Origin: Pseudomonas sp. SCA2728.1_7
GTDB taxonomy: Bacteria; Pseudomonadota; Gammaproteobacteria; Pseudomonadales; Pseudomonadaceae
Length of the DNA stretch: 64,000 nucleotides
Reading direction: 5' to 3'
Assembly: GCF_018138145.1 (NCBI RefSeq)
Contig: NZ_CP073104.1
Span: 2,604,001 to 2,668,000 of the forward strand
The notes beneath the pieces were generated by a model. It was not told the origin of the DNA and searched no databases. It saw only the letters and a list, made by a program, of their open reading frames with translations. This document shows positions 61,976-64,000 of this stretch, piece after piece. A program made the position numbers and the translations under genes. Numbering within the stretch: position 1 is the stretch's first letter; each line of letters opens with the position of its first letter.

Positions 61976-64000
61976 ATGACTTCTAAAAACAATCCCGCCA
62001 CTGCGGTATCCGATCTGACTTTGAGCCCTGCCGCCAACAGCCCGTCATCGTCGAAGCCATTGGTCCCGTCGCGCCCGCTGTCGACTCAGCAATACCTGTA
62101 CTTCACCGAAACCAATACCGACCGCATCCTCGACAACCTCGACGGCCTGCGAGATCTGGTGTTCCCGCGCCCACCGCACCTGGAAGGCGACAACGAACAG
62201 CACAACGATCAGGAATTCCCCTCGGTGTGCCTGATCGGCCTCGGTCGCTGCGGCTCGAACATTGCTCTAGATGTCGCGGAGCTGGTGTACAACGCGCGCA
62301 AGTTCTACCTCAACGAATTCAACAACGAAGACCGTGCGGCGGATCGCCGACTGGCCGACAAGGGCTACAGCCCGGCGCAGTGGATCAAGAACAACCTGCG
62401 CATCGGCCCGAACAAATCGACCAAACCGGTGTTTCTGGTCGAACCGCTGGTGATGCTCGGCGACCTCGACAAGGACATCGCCGGGCGCATCCGTTTCTCG
62501 CGCAAAGGCGAGAAAAGCGGCTTCCTGCGCGACTACAGCAAAATGAAGATCATGGACTTGTCCGAAGTCCACGCCGGTGGCGCCGGTAACGCGCCGATCC
62601 TCGGCCAATACCTGGCGAAGATCATCCTCAACAAGGATACCCAGCGCTTCTCCAGCCCAGACTGGAAAATGATCCACTCGTACCTGATCGACAGCTGCGG
62701 CATCAAGGCCAACCAGTCGCGCCTGTATTTCTCGATCTTCAGTGCCGGCGGCGGTACCGGTTCCGGCATGGCTTCGGAATTCGGTCTGGCCCAGCAGCAC
62801 TCGTACATGAACAAGACGTTCGACACCAAGCCGATGGACGAGCACGACGGCAAGAGCGGTCATTCGTTCGTGTTCGAACCGATCTTCACCAGCGGCATCT
62901 GCGTACTGCCGAACATTTCCGATCACCGCAGCGAAATGTCCGAGGCGCTGCACATCAACGCCGGTCGCCTGCTGTGCAAATACCTCTCGGAAGAATGGGA
63001 TTTCTCCTACAACTTCGCCAATGAAGACAGCAGCGAAGCCAGCGTCATGGGCCGTATCCGCCCATGGAACGCGATGATGCTGATCTCCAACGACATCATG
63101 CGTTACGCCGAAGAGAGCGATGACGGCAATATCCAGAACATTGATGTCAATGCGATGGAGAAACACGCCAACCAGTACATCTCGCAGCAGATTTTCAACA
63201 TTCTGACGGCGCAGGCAGTCACCACTGACTACGACCAGAACTACTTCCGCCGCGCCGGCATCGACATCGGTGAAACCATTCGCCTCGACGCCAACGACCT
63301 GTTCATGAGCCTGGCCGGCCCGGTGGCGATTGCCTACGCCGAATCGGTGGTGCCGGAAACGCCGCCACCGAGCAGCGACAAATTCAAGGTGTTCGACAAA
63401 GAACCGCAGCGCCTGAACATCGACGACCTGTTCTTCCGCTCGATCGACCTGCCGCACTTCAACAAGGTCACGCAAGCGATTGAAGGCATCAGCCTGTTGC
63501 CGATCGAATCCAAGCGTTATCGCGCTTCGCTGGAGCAGTACAAGAATTCCGGCTACGACGCTGCGGCACTGCACGACCTGCACTTCTTCAAGAACTGCTC
63601 GTCGGTGGTCTCGATCGTTTCGCTGCCAAAAGACTACAAGCTGTCGTACATGGACCTGAACCGGTTGAAGACTCACCTCAACAGCCTGTTCCCCAACACC
63701 ACGCTCAAGCGCTATGCGTTGGTAATCGGTGCTTCGGCCAACCTGTCGCTGACCACCCTGATCGCCAAGAGCCCGTGCCTGTCGGATGACTTCCTGACCC
63801 TGATCGTCGCGTTCATCAAGCGCTGCTTCGCGAAGAACCCGTACCGTTTCGACGAGACCCTGGACAACTCGATCCTCGATTTCATCATCAACGAGGAGTT
63901 CGACGAAGACCGCATCGACGACCTGCTCAACGAGTTCGAAAACCCGGCGAAGATCCTCGACACCAACTGGTACGCGATCAAACCGATGTACGAGAAGAAG
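61976..64000 (+). CDS. Large tubulin/FtsZ-like protein (3' end outside window)
   Basis: The frame is open from ATG 61976 to the right edge: 675 codons without a stop, so the gene is partial. After about 80 residues of low-complexity sequence rich in Ser and Pro it has a nucleotide-binding start VCLIGLGRCGSNIALDVAE (Gly88-Asn95), resembling the first glycine loop of FtsZ. It then has the tubulin signature FSAGGGTGSGMASEF (Gly258-Gly264) and, after an insertion, NIDVNAMEKHANQ (Asn388-Asp390), which may be the T7 loop that completes the GTPase site in the next subunit. FtsZ has about 390 residues, so this is a much larger member. It matches in outline the FtsZ-like families described computationally for Proteobacteria, of which the role is unknown. 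No signal peptide. A Ser/Pro-rich N-terminus might be disordered. Confidence 0.8.
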   Translation, partial: MTSKNNPATAVSDLTLSPAANSPSSSKPLVPSRPLSTQQYLYFTETNTDRILDNLDGLRDLVFPRPPHLEGDNEQHNDQEFPSVCLIGLGRCGSNIALDVAELVYNARKFYLNEFNNEDRAADRRLADKGYSPAQWIKNNLRIGPNKSTKPVFLVEPLVMLGDLDKDIAGRIRFSRKGEKSGFLRDYSKMKIMDLSEVHAGGAGNAPILGQYLAKIILNKDTQRFSSPDWKMIHSYLIDSCGIKANQSRLYFSIFSAGGGTGSGMASEFGLAQQHSYMNKTFDTKPMDEHDGKSGHSFVFEPIFTSGICVLPNISDHRSEMSEALHINAGRLLCKYLSEEWDFSYNFANEDSSEASVMGRIRPWNAMMLISNDIMRYAEESDDGNIQNIDVNAMEKHANQYISQQIFNILTAQAVTTDYDQNYFRRAGIDIGETIRLDANDLFMSLAGPVAIAYAESVVPETPPPSSDKFKVFDKEPQRLNIDDLFFRSIDLPHFNKVTQAIEGISLLPIESKRYRASLEQYKNSGYDAAALHDLHFFKNCSSVVSIVSLPKDYKLSYMDLNRLKTHLNSLFPNTTLKRYALVIGASANLSLTTLIAKSPCLSDDFLTLIVAFIKRCFAKNPYRFDETLDNSILDFIINEEFDEDRIDDLLNEFENPAKILDTNWYAIKPMYEKK

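Overview
The window is chromosomal DNA from a Pseudomonas of the fluorescens group. The evidence is the high GC content, an intact protocatechuate (pca) cluster of Pseudomonas type, an EmhABC/TtgABC efflux operon with its EmhR/TtgR regulator and operator, a xenobiotic reductase closely resembling XenB, the ornithine-lipid pair olsBA, a 37-residue CcoM, and sixteen pairs of typical Pseudomonas REP palindromes. There are no rRNA or tRNA genes, no CRISPR array and no prophage. Start codons were chosen by hand from ribosome binding sites and family lengths.

Layout. 0-9.1 kb: a partial LysR regulator, a divergent pair of unusual genes (delta-60 repeat protein and Ig-like protein), an iron alcohol dehydrogenase, a SIR2-like DUF4917 protein, and a divergon in which an XRE-cupin regulator faces a class II aldolase and a DapA-like lyase; then YegP, a ribbon-helix-helix protein and a DJ-1/PfpI protein. 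9.3-11.5 kb: an EamA transporter whose 3' end is interrupted by an IS110-family element sitting inside a REP sequence. The 200-nt leader of this element folds as a bridge RNA whose loops match the REP target and the element ends. 11.5-27.4 kb: a methyltransferase, a TPM/LemA operon, bglX, clsB-yceI, a serine hydrolase, olsBA, acpH, and an arsR-MFS-xenB operon. 27.7-36.1 kb: emhR/emhABC and an OprD-type porin. 36.3-48.4 kb: a Tam-like methyltransferase, then eleven contiguous pca genes on the minus strand (R, K, I, J, F, H, G, T, B, D, C) with three PcaR-type palindromes. Together they encode uptake of hydroxybenzoate and beta-ketoadipate and the complete route from protocatechuate to succinyl-CoA and acetyl-CoA.

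48.9-53.3 kb: a small conserved protein, a Pit phosphate transporter, then a 1.3-kb non-coding composite element (hexanucleotide microsatellite, two inverted 250-bp arms, and a 111-bp tandem array), then ccoM with two ANR/FNR-like boxes and two small hypothetical genes. 53.5-64 kb: rapA, an MFS carrier, a cysteine-cluster protein, an MHYT-GGDEF-EAL protein (NbdA-like), a beta-hydroxyacid dehydrogenase that overlaps it tail to tail, and at the right edge the first 675 codons of a large tubulin/FtsZ-like protein.

The two observations most worth following are the IS110 element, whose predicted bridge RNA appears to be programmed to REP DNA, and the large tubulin-superfamily protein at the right end. 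The composite repeat element at 51.0-52.3 kb and the lone SIR2-like protein come next.
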